Source of the DNA: Metallosphaera cuprina Ar-4
GTDB lineage: Archaea; Thermoproteota; Thermoprotei_A; Sulfolobales; Sulfolobaceae
DNA: 64,000 nt
Assembly: GCF_000204925.1 (NCBI RefSeq)
Contig: NC_015435.1
Span: 424,001-488,000 of the forward strand
Reading direction: 5' to 3'
Part shown: positions 1 to 9,127 of the stretch, piece by piece
Layout: every line of letters starts with the position of its first letter
Position numbering within the stretch: the first letter of the stretch is position 1
The notes under the pieces: model-generated
The model's input: only the letters and a program-made list of their open reading frames with translations
The model's database searches: none
What the model was told of the DNA's origin: nothing
Position numbers and translations under genes: made by a program

Positions 1-337
1 ACATCTTCCCACCTACCTTCATGACGTCTGAGGCAAGCGAAATGGATAATGAAGGTGAGATGGTAGACATATCTATCAGGATCTTGCCGTTCATGTTGCT
101 CTTTATCTCATTTACAACCTCATTAACTGCCTGATCGTCGGATAACATTAGTAAAATGACGTCAGAGTCAGAGGTTAGATCCCTAGCGCTCTTAGCTACT
201 TTGACCCCATATTGCTTTCCGAACTCATCCGCCTTCTTTGTTGTCCTGTTGTAAACTACGTGCAATTTACCTTCTTTCACTAAGTTGGTTCCTATTCTAT
301 AACCCATAACGCCTAGGCCTATTAATCCGACGCGCAT
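1..337 (-). CDS. NAD-binding beta-hydroxyacid dehydrogenase, 5' part
   Basis: This is the N-terminal 112 codons of a gene that runs off the left edge. It starts at ATG 337 and reads MRVGLIGLGVMGYRIGTNL, a Rossmann dinucleotide-binding loop (GLGVMG) typical of the 6-phosphogluconate / 3-hydroxyisobutyrate dehydrogenase family. The adenosine-ribose region (VVYNRTTKKADEF) has Arg and Thr after strand beta-2, a pattern often linked to NADPH. A following DVILLMLSDDQAV stretch and a DMSTISP stretch are also typical of the family. It lies 7 nt after the stop of the Pus10 gene on the same strand, so the two are probably co-transcribed. The substrate cannot be told because the catalytic lysine and the all-helical C-terminal domain are outside the window. 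Confidence 0.85.
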   Translation of the reverse strand, partial: MRVGLIGLGVMGYRIGTNLVKEGKLHVVYNRTTKKADEFGKQYGVKVAKSARDLTSDSDVILLMLSDDQAVNEVVNEIKSNMNGKILIDMSTISPSLSISLASDVMKVGGKM

Positions 338-344
338 ACAACCT

Positions 345-1424
345 TTACTCTCTTCTGTTTAAAAGTGCTCTTATCCTTTCGTGTTTACCCTCTGCCTTAA
401 GTAAGTCTACCGAGATGACCTGGAGGTTTAAGTCCTTTATTTTCAGCATGGCCTCCTCCAAGCTTTTCGCCTCAACTAACATGTCCTGAACGCCTTCATA
501 TATCTCATGGCCTATCTTTTCCTCAGAGTAAAAAGTGATTCTATAGACCTTGGATAGAGGCTTAGTTTGCATTATTAGTCTGAACTCGCTTTTATTTAAA
601 TTGGATACCTTTAGCAGCTTATAACCAAGTACCTCCATCTCGTCCTTTTCCATGTCTTCTATTATCAGAGGATAGGGGTCCATAATTCTAACGTCTGAAG
701 GTTCGATAAAGGGGACTATGATCTTCTTCTCTATCTCCTTATCCAAAGAATCTCCTTGCTTAGAGTACCATGAGGAGATTGGAACCCCTCTAGAGAGCCT
801 TGTAAAGAGATAAAGAACCCTCTTGCTTTTAGTTATAACCTCAACGGTCCTGGAATCTAAGTCATATATTAACTCCGCCTCTGGGTTATCAATCTCCGGT
901 TCGAACCCCAGAGCAGACAATCTCTTACCTACATCTCTCCTTATTTCCGCTTTCATGCTCTCATAATAAACTAGACCGTTAGATATAGCGAAGTCCATCT
1001 CTAACTCCTGAACTCTTGAAGACAGTTTAACCCCTAGGACATACCTGAGGCGTCTCTCCCTAAGGATCGTTAGGGCTTTTGAGAAGAAGTCCTCCTTTAC
1101 TTCGGACAGGACGTCATTACACAGATAGCATGGCCTACTCTGAAACTGACTTTTCAAATACTGGTCATGAAGCGATTTCCCTACGCTCTTCATGTTAAAG
1201 AGAATCTCAGATATCTCGTCTAGGTCTTTCAGTTGATGATCCTTTATTTTCCTATCCAATTCCATCATAATGGAGATCTTTATTGCCCTTCCCCTTTCAT
1301 CATTACTTAATCCGCGACCCAACTTAGCGAAAGATCTACCGAGACAGGCGTCGCATAAGGGATATTTCTCTAAAAGCCGAATGGATTGGTTAACTACCCA
1401 ATTGTCCGAAGAGTTTTTCGACAT
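345..1424 (-). CDS. pus10: Archaeal tRNA pseudouridine synthase Pus10, reduced form
   Basis: 359 residues. The N-terminus holds a Cys4 zinc site, Cys24/Cys27 in CDACLGRSF and Cys99/Cys102 in SRPCYLC, followed by a THUMP-like region. The motif TRLSRGVPISSW near residue 210 matches the Pus10 core. The family makes pseudouridine 54 and/or 55 in the T-arm of tRNA. The catalytic motif is weak: where relatives have a GRED...DVRML stretch, this protein has EPSDVRIM, leaving Asp244 as the likely catalytic residue. The second cysteine-rich insert usual before that motif is missing. The start overlaps the 3' end of the SRP54 gene by 35 nt on the same strand, indicating co-transcription. Family assignment is good; activity on both positions is uncertain. 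Confidence 0.8.
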   Translation of the reverse strand: MSKNSSDNWVVNQSIRLLEKYPLCDACLGRSFAKLGRGLSNDERGRAIKISIMMELDRKIKDHQLKDLDEISEILFNMKSVGKSLHDQYLKSQFQSRPCYLCNDVLSEVKEDFFSKALTILRERRLRYVLGVKLSSRVQELEMDFAISNGLVYYESMKAEIRRDVGKRLSALGFEPEIDNPEAELIYDLDSRTVEVITKSKRVLYLFTRLSRGVPISSWYSKQGDSLDKEIEKKIIVPFIEPSDVRIMDPYPLIIEDMEKDEMEVLGYKLLKVSNLNKSEFRLIMQTKPLSKVYRITFYSEEKIGHEIYEGVQDMLVEAKSLEEAMLKIKDLNLQVISVDLLKAEGKHERIRALLNRRE

Positions 1425-2730
1425 CCTTCTTCCTTCTCTTAAGGACTTTAAGAGTTCTCTGTATCATGTTGAAATGCTCTACTAACTCTCTTACCTCCTC
1501 TACTTCAGTTCCTGATCCAAAAGCTATCCTTCTCATCCTCTGCTTATCTATGATAGAAGGGTTATCTAACTCTTCATATGTCATAGAGTTCATTATGGAT
1601 ATCCATTTCTTCATTTTCTCCTCTCCGATCTTAACTTGGTCCTCCTTAATATCCCCCAACATGTTGGTTCCTGGGATCAGTTGAAGTATCTTCGAGAGGG
1701 GACCCATCTTTCTCACAGCAATTATCTGTTTGTACATATCCCTCAAAGTGAGCTTGGACTTGCCTGAAATTACATCTTTCATCTTGTTTTGAATACTCTC
1801 GTATTCCTCTGTGGCTTTCATTTTCTCTATTATCGCCTCTAGATCTCCCATCCCGAGTATCCTAGCTACGAAACGTCTAGGATTGAATACCTCAAGCTCA
1901 TCTATCTTCTCTCCCAGACCAATGAACTTGATTCGAGCACCCGTTGCGGCTACCGCTGAGAGAGCCCCCCCACCTTTAGCCGTTCCGTCCATCTTAGTTA
2001 TGATTATTGAACCAACGTTGCTAGCCTCATGAAACTTCTTGGCTAGATCAAAGGCTTTCTGTCCTAAAGACGCATCAATGACCAAGACAACTTCGTTAGG
2101 CTTTACCTTTTCATATATTTCCTTCATCTCATCAAGAAGTTTACTTTCCTCACCGTACCCATGCCTTCCGGCGGTATCAATAATGATAAGCTCGTACCTT
2201 TCAGACAGAAACTTAGCTACCCCCCTCTCGCTTATACCGACTGCGTCACTACTATCGGGCTCGCCATAGACTGGAACGTTAATCTGTTTCCCGATCTGAC
2301 GTAACTGTTCTAAAGCGGCGGGTCTGTAGACGTCTGCCCCAACAAGGGCTACTTTATATCCTCTCCTCTTGTAAAAATAAGCAAGCTTTCCAGCAGTGGT
2401 AGTCTTCCCTGTTCCTTGGACGCCAACTAGCATTATTACCCATGGATTTGACTTAGGGTTCACTTCTGGTTCCTTATCTCCTCCAAATAGTGCTGAGAGC
2501 TCATCGTAAACCACCTTAATGAACCATTCCCTCCTCTCCAAGTTTGACGGAGGCGTCTCCTTCTTTAGCCTCTCCTTTATCTTATTAGTCAAGGAGAGAA
2601 CTAGTTTAACCTGAACGTCTGAGGAAATGAGGGACTTTTGAAGCTCCTTTATGAACTCCTCTACAGCTACGTCGTATGAAGCGTTACCAGTTAAAAACTT
2701 CTTTACTGCATCTCTTATGCCGTCTAACAA
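1390..2730 (-). CDS. srp54: Signal recognition particle GTPase SRP54 (Ffh)
   Basis: 446 residues, normal length. The N domain (about 1-90) is followed by the G domain with the P-loop GVQGTGKTT (103-111), DTAGRHG, and TKMDG guanine-specificity motif, then the methionine-rich M domain (about 300-440) that binds SRP RNA and signal sequences. It targets nascent membrane and secreted proteins with 7S RNA and the receptor FtsY. The start codon is TTG (positions 2730-2728), one base after the stop codon of the aIF5A gene. The tight spacing aIF5A-srp54-pus10 suggests one minus-strand transcript of translation-linked genes. No SRP19 or 7S RNA gene was recognised in the window. Confidence 0.97.
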   Translation of the reverse strand: MLDGIRDAVKKFLTGNASYDVAVEEFIKELQKSLISSDVQVKLVLSLTNKIKERLKKETPPSNLERREWFIKVVYDELSALFGGDKEPEVNPKSNPWVIMLVGVQGTGKTTTAGKLAYFYKRRGYKVALVGADVYRPAALEQLRQIGKQINVPVYGEPDSSDAVGISERGVAKFLSERYELIIIDTAGRHGYGEESKLLDEMKEIYEKVKPNEVVLVIDASLGQKAFDLAKKFHEASNVGSIIITKMDGTAKGGGALSAVAATGARIKFIGLGEKIDELEVFNPRRFVARILGMGDLEAIIEKMKATEEYESIQNKMKDVISGKSKLTLRDMYKQIIAVRKMGPLSKILQLIPGTNMLGDIKEDQVKIGEEKMKKWISIMNSMTYEELDNPSIIDKQRMRRIAFGSGTEVEEVRELVEHFNMIQRTLKVLKRRKKDVEKLFGQLGS

Positions 2731-2731
2731 A

Positions 2732-3127
2732 TCACTTTACCCTTACAATTTTCTTTCTTCCCATCACTATCCAATACTCAACCTCTGCGTCCTTTCTAAG
2801 TTTGCTTGCTATCTCTTCTTCGCTCGGCATCTCTATATCAAAGGTTTCATAAGTATCGAGATCCATTATCTGAACCTTATCCCCTAAGTTCGATATGACT
2901 TGTCCGACGTGTTTCTCGATTATAGGAACTTCTACTGTAGAATCCACAGGAGCCATAAGAGTTTTCTTGGCACCTGTAAAGATGCTTACGGCAACTATGT
3001 TCGCCTTGGCGCTACCATGTTTTCCGGTTTTAGCTTTGGTTACTTCGACCACTCTACAAGGCTCTCCGTCTATAACAATGTAACTACCCTCTTTCATCTC
3101 ACCGACTGTGGAATAGTTTATTCCCAT
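2732..3127 (-). CDS. eif5a: Translation factor aIF5A
   Basis: 131 residues from the ATG at 3127 ([14 protein letters not shown]). An in-frame ATG 15 nt upstream exists, but Sulfolobales relatives start at this one. It has an SH3-like N-terminal domain carrying the hypusination loop KTGKHGSAK, with Lys36 as the modified residue, and a C-terminal OB fold. aIF5A helps the ribosome through difficult peptide bonds and needs hypusine or deoxyhypusine. The modifying enzyme, deoxyhypusine synthase, is encoded at 6.3-7.3 kb on the same strand. An A-box-like cttaaaa lies about 26 nt before the expected transcription start, so the mRNA is probably leaderless. Confidence 0.97.
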   Translation of the reverse strand: MGINYSTVGEMKEGSYIVIDGEPCRVVEVTKAKTGKHGSAKANIVAVSIFTGAKKTLMAPVDSTVEVPIIEKHVGQVISNLGDKVQIMDLDTYETFDIEMPSEEEIASKLRKDAEVEYWIVMGRKKIVRVK

Positions 3128-3164
3128 TATGATCACTCTCACTTCATAGCTAGGCTTAAAACTC

Positions 3165-3220
3165 TTGCTCTGAGCTTTGGCCCTTCATCACGCTTCAGCC
3201 TAGATTCTTCTTCACAGCAG
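3165..3220 (-). ncRNA. Candidate C/D box guide sRNA
   Basis: On the minus strand the order is C-like GTGAAGA (3215-3209), a 10-nt guide, perfect D' CTGA (3198-3195), spacer AGC, perfect C' GTGATGA (3191-3185), a 12-nt guide, and a weak D-like CAGA (3172-3169). The spacing is that of archaeal C/D RNAs, which direct 2'-O-methylation by fibrillarin and Nop5, both encoded in this window. The internal D'/C' pair is perfect but the outer boxes each have one mismatch, so I hold this as a candidate. It lies between the divergent aIF5A and zinc-ribbon genes, upstream of the aIF5A A-box. Confidence 0.45.
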
Positions 3221-3250
3221 ATTTATTTTGAGCTATCTCACCTAATAAGT

Positions 3251-3421
3251 ATGCCTTGGAAAATAAAGTGTAACGAGTGTGGAACCATAGCCATGTTAAA
3301 CGTTAGCTTCGACATAAGCAAACAGAAGACCATTTACTACTATTGTAAAGTGTGTAAAAAGAACACTTTTAATGATATCCTTGGATATCTAGAATTAGAT
3401 GAGGAGCCCAATTCAGTTTGA
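3251..3421 (+). CDS. Small Cys4 zinc-ribbon protein
   Basis: 56 residues from ATG 3251 (MPWKIKCNECGTIAMLNV). Two CxxC pairs, CNEC (7-10) and CKVC (32-35), make a compact zinc ribbon with basic residues around the second knuckle and an acidic tail (ELDEEP). The open frame extends upstream of this ATG, but that part reads like antisense of aIF5A and lacks a credible start. Such stand-alone ribbons in archaea usually bind nucleic acid or sit on the ribosome or RNA polymerase; nothing here decides which. It is divergent from aIF5A and faces the top6 set convergently. Confidence 0.7.
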   Translation: MPWKIKCNECGTIAMLNVSFDISKQKTIYYYCKVCKKNTFNDILGYLELDEEPNSV

Positions 3422-3545
3422 CCGATGAAATAACCTGTCTCGCCTGATCTCATTTGAGGAGTTTTTGAAAAACCGAGCAGGAGGCCTTAGGAAACTCACG
3501 TCAAACACTCTTCAAGTGATGTAGGTTCTTTAACACTAACGTAAA

Positions 3546-4706
3546 CTAACTAATGAAGTCCTTAGTTTGAATTTTCTCTGGAATGTATTGGAAAGCGAGG
3601 AACTTGAGCCCTTTGCTGGCCATTGCCTCTATCTCTAGCTTGGACTTCCTTTGTAAGAAAATGTTTATCTCTTCTTCCCAGCCTTTAGTTTTAAACCAAT
3701 CGTAGTTCTTTATTTCTAATGCCCTCTTTATATCAGTTTCCTTTGCCTTTATTATGAAGCTCGATCTCTCCCTCTCACTTAAGTATGGCTTTTTCCTTGG
3801 AGTTCCGAATATGTCGCCCATTGATACACCCAAGAACTTGGCATCTGGCGTAGCTAACCTCTCGCTTTCATAGGAAAGCGATATGGAGCCTATCCTGAAC
3901 ACGCTATATATGTACCATCCGTATGGATCAGCGTCAGTTAGGATGTAAACTGGTAGTTTCAGCTCTTCGTTAAGTCTCCTGAGGAATCTCCTTGTTGCCC
4001 TATCAGGCTGACCTGCGCTGGTTATCAGAACGCATTTATACTTCCTCCAGAACCCTGCCCTATGTAACTGTTGAAAGACAGCGTCCTTCTCAACCACGAG
4101 CACGAAGTCTGCGTTAACTTCCACGAAATCTATAAGGTCTGGTGTGGGTTCAATCGAATAGGCCCCATGGCCCATCTTACTTAAATCGATCACGTCGTTA
4201 CCGCTTCTCAGCCTCATATCACCTACTACCTTCCCTTTTTCCTTACTCAGGATCAGCATCTCCTCTCTGAGCAAGGACGTGAAAACCTCAATGTCTATTA
4301 TTACGCTATCCGACTCCTTCTGCTCGTCCCAAGTGTTCTCCTCATGTGTCTTCCCTTTAGGATCTCTAATCACAATTGAGTGCTTTCCCCTATAGTAAAG
4401 GTCACGTATAGTTGGATACTCATCGTTAACTAGAGCGTCGTAGATTATGCTCCCCATAAGGACTGTCTGCATGAACCTCCTTGCTTCGTTCATATCAAGG
4501 AAGCTCCTTTTCATCTTATCTTCGCCCAATAAGAGGAGCTTCCTCTTCTCGTCATAAACGGTATTAGATAAGGTCCTCTTTGGTATCTCCATTACTAAAG
4601 GTTCGCCTCTCTCTAACTGATCTACTAAGCTGAGGAATCTCTTCTTTAAGGTCTCAGCAGCTCTACCTCTAGCCTCTCTATCTACTTTGGAGACGAACTC
4701 GCTCAT
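3546..4706 (-). CDS. top6A: DNA topoisomerase VI subunit A
   Basis: 386 residues. This is the DNA-cleaving subunit of the type IIB topoisomerase, homologous to eukaryotic Spo11. The winged-helix (CAP) domain carries the active-site tyrosine in TIRDLYYRGKH (Tyr104/105). A Toprim fold follows, with VVEKDAVFQ supplying the first glutamate and LTDADPYGW the DxD metal ligands. It works as an A2B2 heterotetramer that relaxes supercoils and decatenates chromosomes. The ATG overlaps the 3' end of top6B by 4 nt (ATGA), so translation is coupled. The stop lies 124 bases from the convergent zinc-ribbon gene. Confidence 0.98.
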   Translation of the reverse strand: MSEFVSKVDREARGRAAETLKKRFLSLVDQLERGEPLVMEIPKRTLSNTVYDEKRKLLLLGEDKMKRSFLDMNEARRFMQTVLMGSIIYDALVNDEYPTIRDLYYRGKHSIVIRDPKGKTHEENTWDEQKESDSVIIDIEVFTSLLREEMLILSKEKGKVVGDMRLRSGNDVIDLSKMGHGAYSIEPTPDLIDFVEVNADFVLVVEKDAVFQQLHRAGFWRKYKCVLITSAGQPDRATRRFLRRLNEELKLPVYILTDADPYGWYIYSVFRIGSISLSYESERLATPDAKFLGVSMGDIFGTPRKKPYLSERERSSFIIKAKETDIKRALEIKNYDWFKTKGWEEEINIFLQRKSKLEIEAMASKGLKFLAFQYIPEKIQTKDFIS

Positions 4707-6298
4707 AACGTCTCAACCCTATAAGACTTAAATATTTCGAGATCCTTATCTTTAATCTCAAGTTTTGTAACTACTAGGTCTATCATCTTATTCTGAATCT
4801 CCTCCTTGATCTTGGTAGATAACTCTTTTTTACCATCACTCATGAATATCGATAGAGATCTAGCTAACTCCGGAATGTACTTCAGATAGGTCAGAAGTCT
4901 CTTTCTAGCCTCTTCCTCCTTCCTTTTCTCGACCATGAAGGTCTTCAGGGATCTGGAAGCTTCCATTATCCCGTTCCTTATTTCCTTCTCTATTTCCTCA
5001 ACGTCTGCGATGCTCTCCTTCCCGGCACTCTTATAAGGAACTTTAGTGCTGCAGAGGTGAACTGTGACAACGAGTGGAGGCTGTTCCTCCTCTATTCCGT
5101 ACCTCTTCCAGTCAACCTCCTCTACTACCTTCCAAACTACATCTGATTTCTCATCGTATATCAAAGGAATTTTATTAGCGTATCTTAATACCGTAGGCTC
5201 TTCTGAAGGTTGAATCCCCCCTCCATACGCTATACCCACTTCGACTATGAAGGGGTGACCTTGATACGCTTTCGGTTTACGAGTTACTGCACCAACGTAC
5301 TCCGGGTTAAAGGTCTGCTTTAATCCAAGTTCAATCAAGTCAGCTCCAATAATGGATAATGCCTCTGGTGAAGGAGGCCTGAAGTCCGGAAAGTTCTTCA
5401 TAGCGTCAACCAGCTTAGATAGCTGATCGTCAGGCAACTTCTGAACCTTCTTATCTGGATCTAATCCTGCCATCTCTATAACGTTTAGAGCAGTCTTCTC
5501 GCCTACGCTTTGGAACTCCTTAACTAGAAACTCTTTTACTGTAGTATCCTCCTTCTGCCTTGAGATCATGTTCTTTAATAACTCTATGTCTACTCCGTAA
5601 GGATGAGGCTTAACCTCCTTTGGTGGGGCAGGCATCTTATTGGTTAGTCTAGGGTAGAAGGTCATATTTCCCTCTGGGTCCTTAAAGTAAAACTCAGCGT
5701 AAGGGGTAATTATATAGGTCCTCTTAACGTACTCGTATATCCTGCTCTTAGCTCTAATCCAATCTCCTAGAAGATACATTGTCACAGTGGTCCCGTGATA
5801 TCCTATCTCATTGTTAACTGAACCCCTTTCGTAAATGACGGGCTCGTTCTTGCTTATGTCAATCTTTAATTTAAAGGTATAGATCCTTTTTGAGTTCAAG
5901 GGAGCGGTAGATATCTCTATAGGTTTATCTTGATACATTTGACTGTAGAGGACTGCAGCCTTTACTCCTAGCCCATACATTCCCCTGGTTTGCCTAAGAA
6001 CGTATTTTGAACTGTAAAGCACTCTACCGAATGCGTCCGGCACCACGTGAGGTGGAATTCCTATACCGTTATCTTCAACGCTAAGCCTATAGATCTCCTT
6101 CTCTTGACTTGTTCGCTCGACTATAATTTTAATTGACGGAAGTATTTGATGAATATCAGTCGCGTCTAAAGCGTTTTCAACCAATTCCCTTAAAGCCTGA
6201 TACATGGCCCTGGCAGGATTTGAGAACCCAGCTAGCTCAGGATTACGTTTGAAGAACTCAGCAGGCGATATGCTAGAAAATTTCTCTTTTGATGACAC
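4703..6298 (-). CDS. top6B: DNA topoisomerase VI subunit B
   Basis: 531 residues, the ATPase subunit. The GHKL nucleotide pocket shows the N box ELVENALDA near residue 40, the G1 box DNGIGIPP, and the G2 loop RGMYGLGVKAA. A helix-two-turns-helix region and the transducer domain follow, with the usual switch-lysine region in the C-terminal half. ATP binding closes the B dimer and drives strand passage by subunit A. It is followed with a 4-nt overlap by top6A and preceded at 34 nt by deoxyhypusine synthase, so rtcB-dys-top6B-top6A look like one minus-strand unit. Confidence 0.98.
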   Translation of the reverse strand: MSSKEKFSSISPAEFFKRNPELAGFSNPARAMYQALRELVENALDATDIHQILPSIKIIVERTSQEKEIYRLSVEDNGIGIPPHVVPDAFGRVLYSSKYVLRQTRGMYGLGVKAAVLYSQMYQDKPIEISTAPLNSKRIYTFKLKIDISKNEPVIYERGSVNNEIGYHGTTVTMYLLGDWIRAKSRIYEYVKRTYIITPYAEFYFKDPEGNMTFYPRLTNKMPAPPKEVKPHPYGVDIELLKNMISRQKEDTTVKEFLVKEFQSVGEKTALNVIEMAGLDPDKKVQKLPDDQLSKLVDAMKNFPDFRPPSPEALSIIGADLIELGLKQTFNPEYVGAVTRKPKAYQGHPFIVEVGIAYGGGIQPSEEPTVLRYANKIPLIYDEKSDVVWKVVEEVDWKRYGIEEEQPPLVVTVHLCSTKVPYKSAGKESIADVEEIEKEIRNGIMEASRSLKTFMVEKRKEEEARKRLLTYLKYIPELARSLSIFMSDGKKELSTKIKEEIQNKMIDLVVTKLEIKDKDLEIFKSYRVETL

Positions 6299-6332
6299 TC
6301 AAATCACCATGATAGGCATATTATTATGTGAT

Positions 6333-8707
<2,375 letters not shown>

Positions 8708-8755
8708 AGGTTCAAATAATGTTCAACGTTTATTAACTAATAAAACTGTTCTAAC

Positions 8756-8811
8756 TCCCATGATGAGTGTGGCGGACCCTGAGCAATGATGATTAAATCT
8801 ACGCTGACTAT
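8756..8811 (+). ncRNA. C/D box guide sRNA, all four boxes perfect
   Basis: Plus strand: C box ATGATGA (8760-8766), 12-nt guide gtgtggcggacc (8767-8778), D' CTGA (8779-8782), spacer gca, C' ATGATGA (8786-8792), 11-nt guide ttaaatctacg (8793-8803), D CTGA (8804-8807). Every box matches consensus and the spacings are those of compact archaeal dual-guide RNAs. By the N+5 rule the first guide would target a C within ggtccgccacac and the second a G within cgtagatttaa; I could not assign the target RNA. It fills the gap between rtcB and a zinc-finger gene, both on the minus strand, so it is antisense to both flanks. Confidence 0.9.
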
Positions 8812-9047
8812 ATCTTCTTCTCCGCCTTCTTAGCTCTCTGTTTCAAGATATCCTCGCGTTTAGAATAGATCTCCCTTAAGGGTGAGGATACGCAATCTTC
8901 TGGAACAGAATATATTAACTCTCTCAAAAACGTGTAAGCGCAAGCTTTGCTGTGAAATTCCAGCTTCCTACCTGAGACGTTCATAATAATACCCTGACCT
9001 TCTGGGAATCGCCTTCCGCAAATTATACACTCGTGATGTTCTGACAT
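8808..9047 (-). CDS. Small treble-clef zinc-finger protein
   Basis: 79 residues. N-terminal CIICGRRF and a later HSKAC form a Cys3His-type treble clef like the TRASH / L24e group of archaeal zinc fingers; the C-terminal third is lysine-rich and helical. Such domains act as metal sensors or ribosome- and nucleic-acid-binding modules, but there is no ligand-binding partner domain here, so I do not name a function. It is divergent from the Lhr-type helicase; the 80-bp gap holds one A/T-rich core (ttttatatttttaaaaata) that could serve both promoters. Its stop codon touches the D box of the C/D RNA on the other strand. Confidence 0.7.
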   Translation of the reverse strand: MSEHHECIICGRRFPEGQGIIMNVSGRKLEFHSKACAYTFLRELIYSVPEDCVSSPLREIYSKREDILKQRAKKAEKKI

Positions 9048-9127
9048 ATCAGAAGAGGATAGATTTTATATTTTTAAAAATAACTGTAGTTGATGCTATC
9101 TCGGTACGCCATATCATGGTGAACTAA

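Noticed and set aside
2900-3250. Upstream extension of the zinc-ribbon reading frame
   Set aside because: It runs antisense through the aIF5A gene and reads as non-protein-like sequence; the ATG at 3251 is the sensible start.
3424-3475. C/D RNA-like start, cgatgaa then a guide-length spacer and ctga
   Set aside because: The second half has no acceptable C' and D boxes and the spacer is too long; only half a pattern is present.
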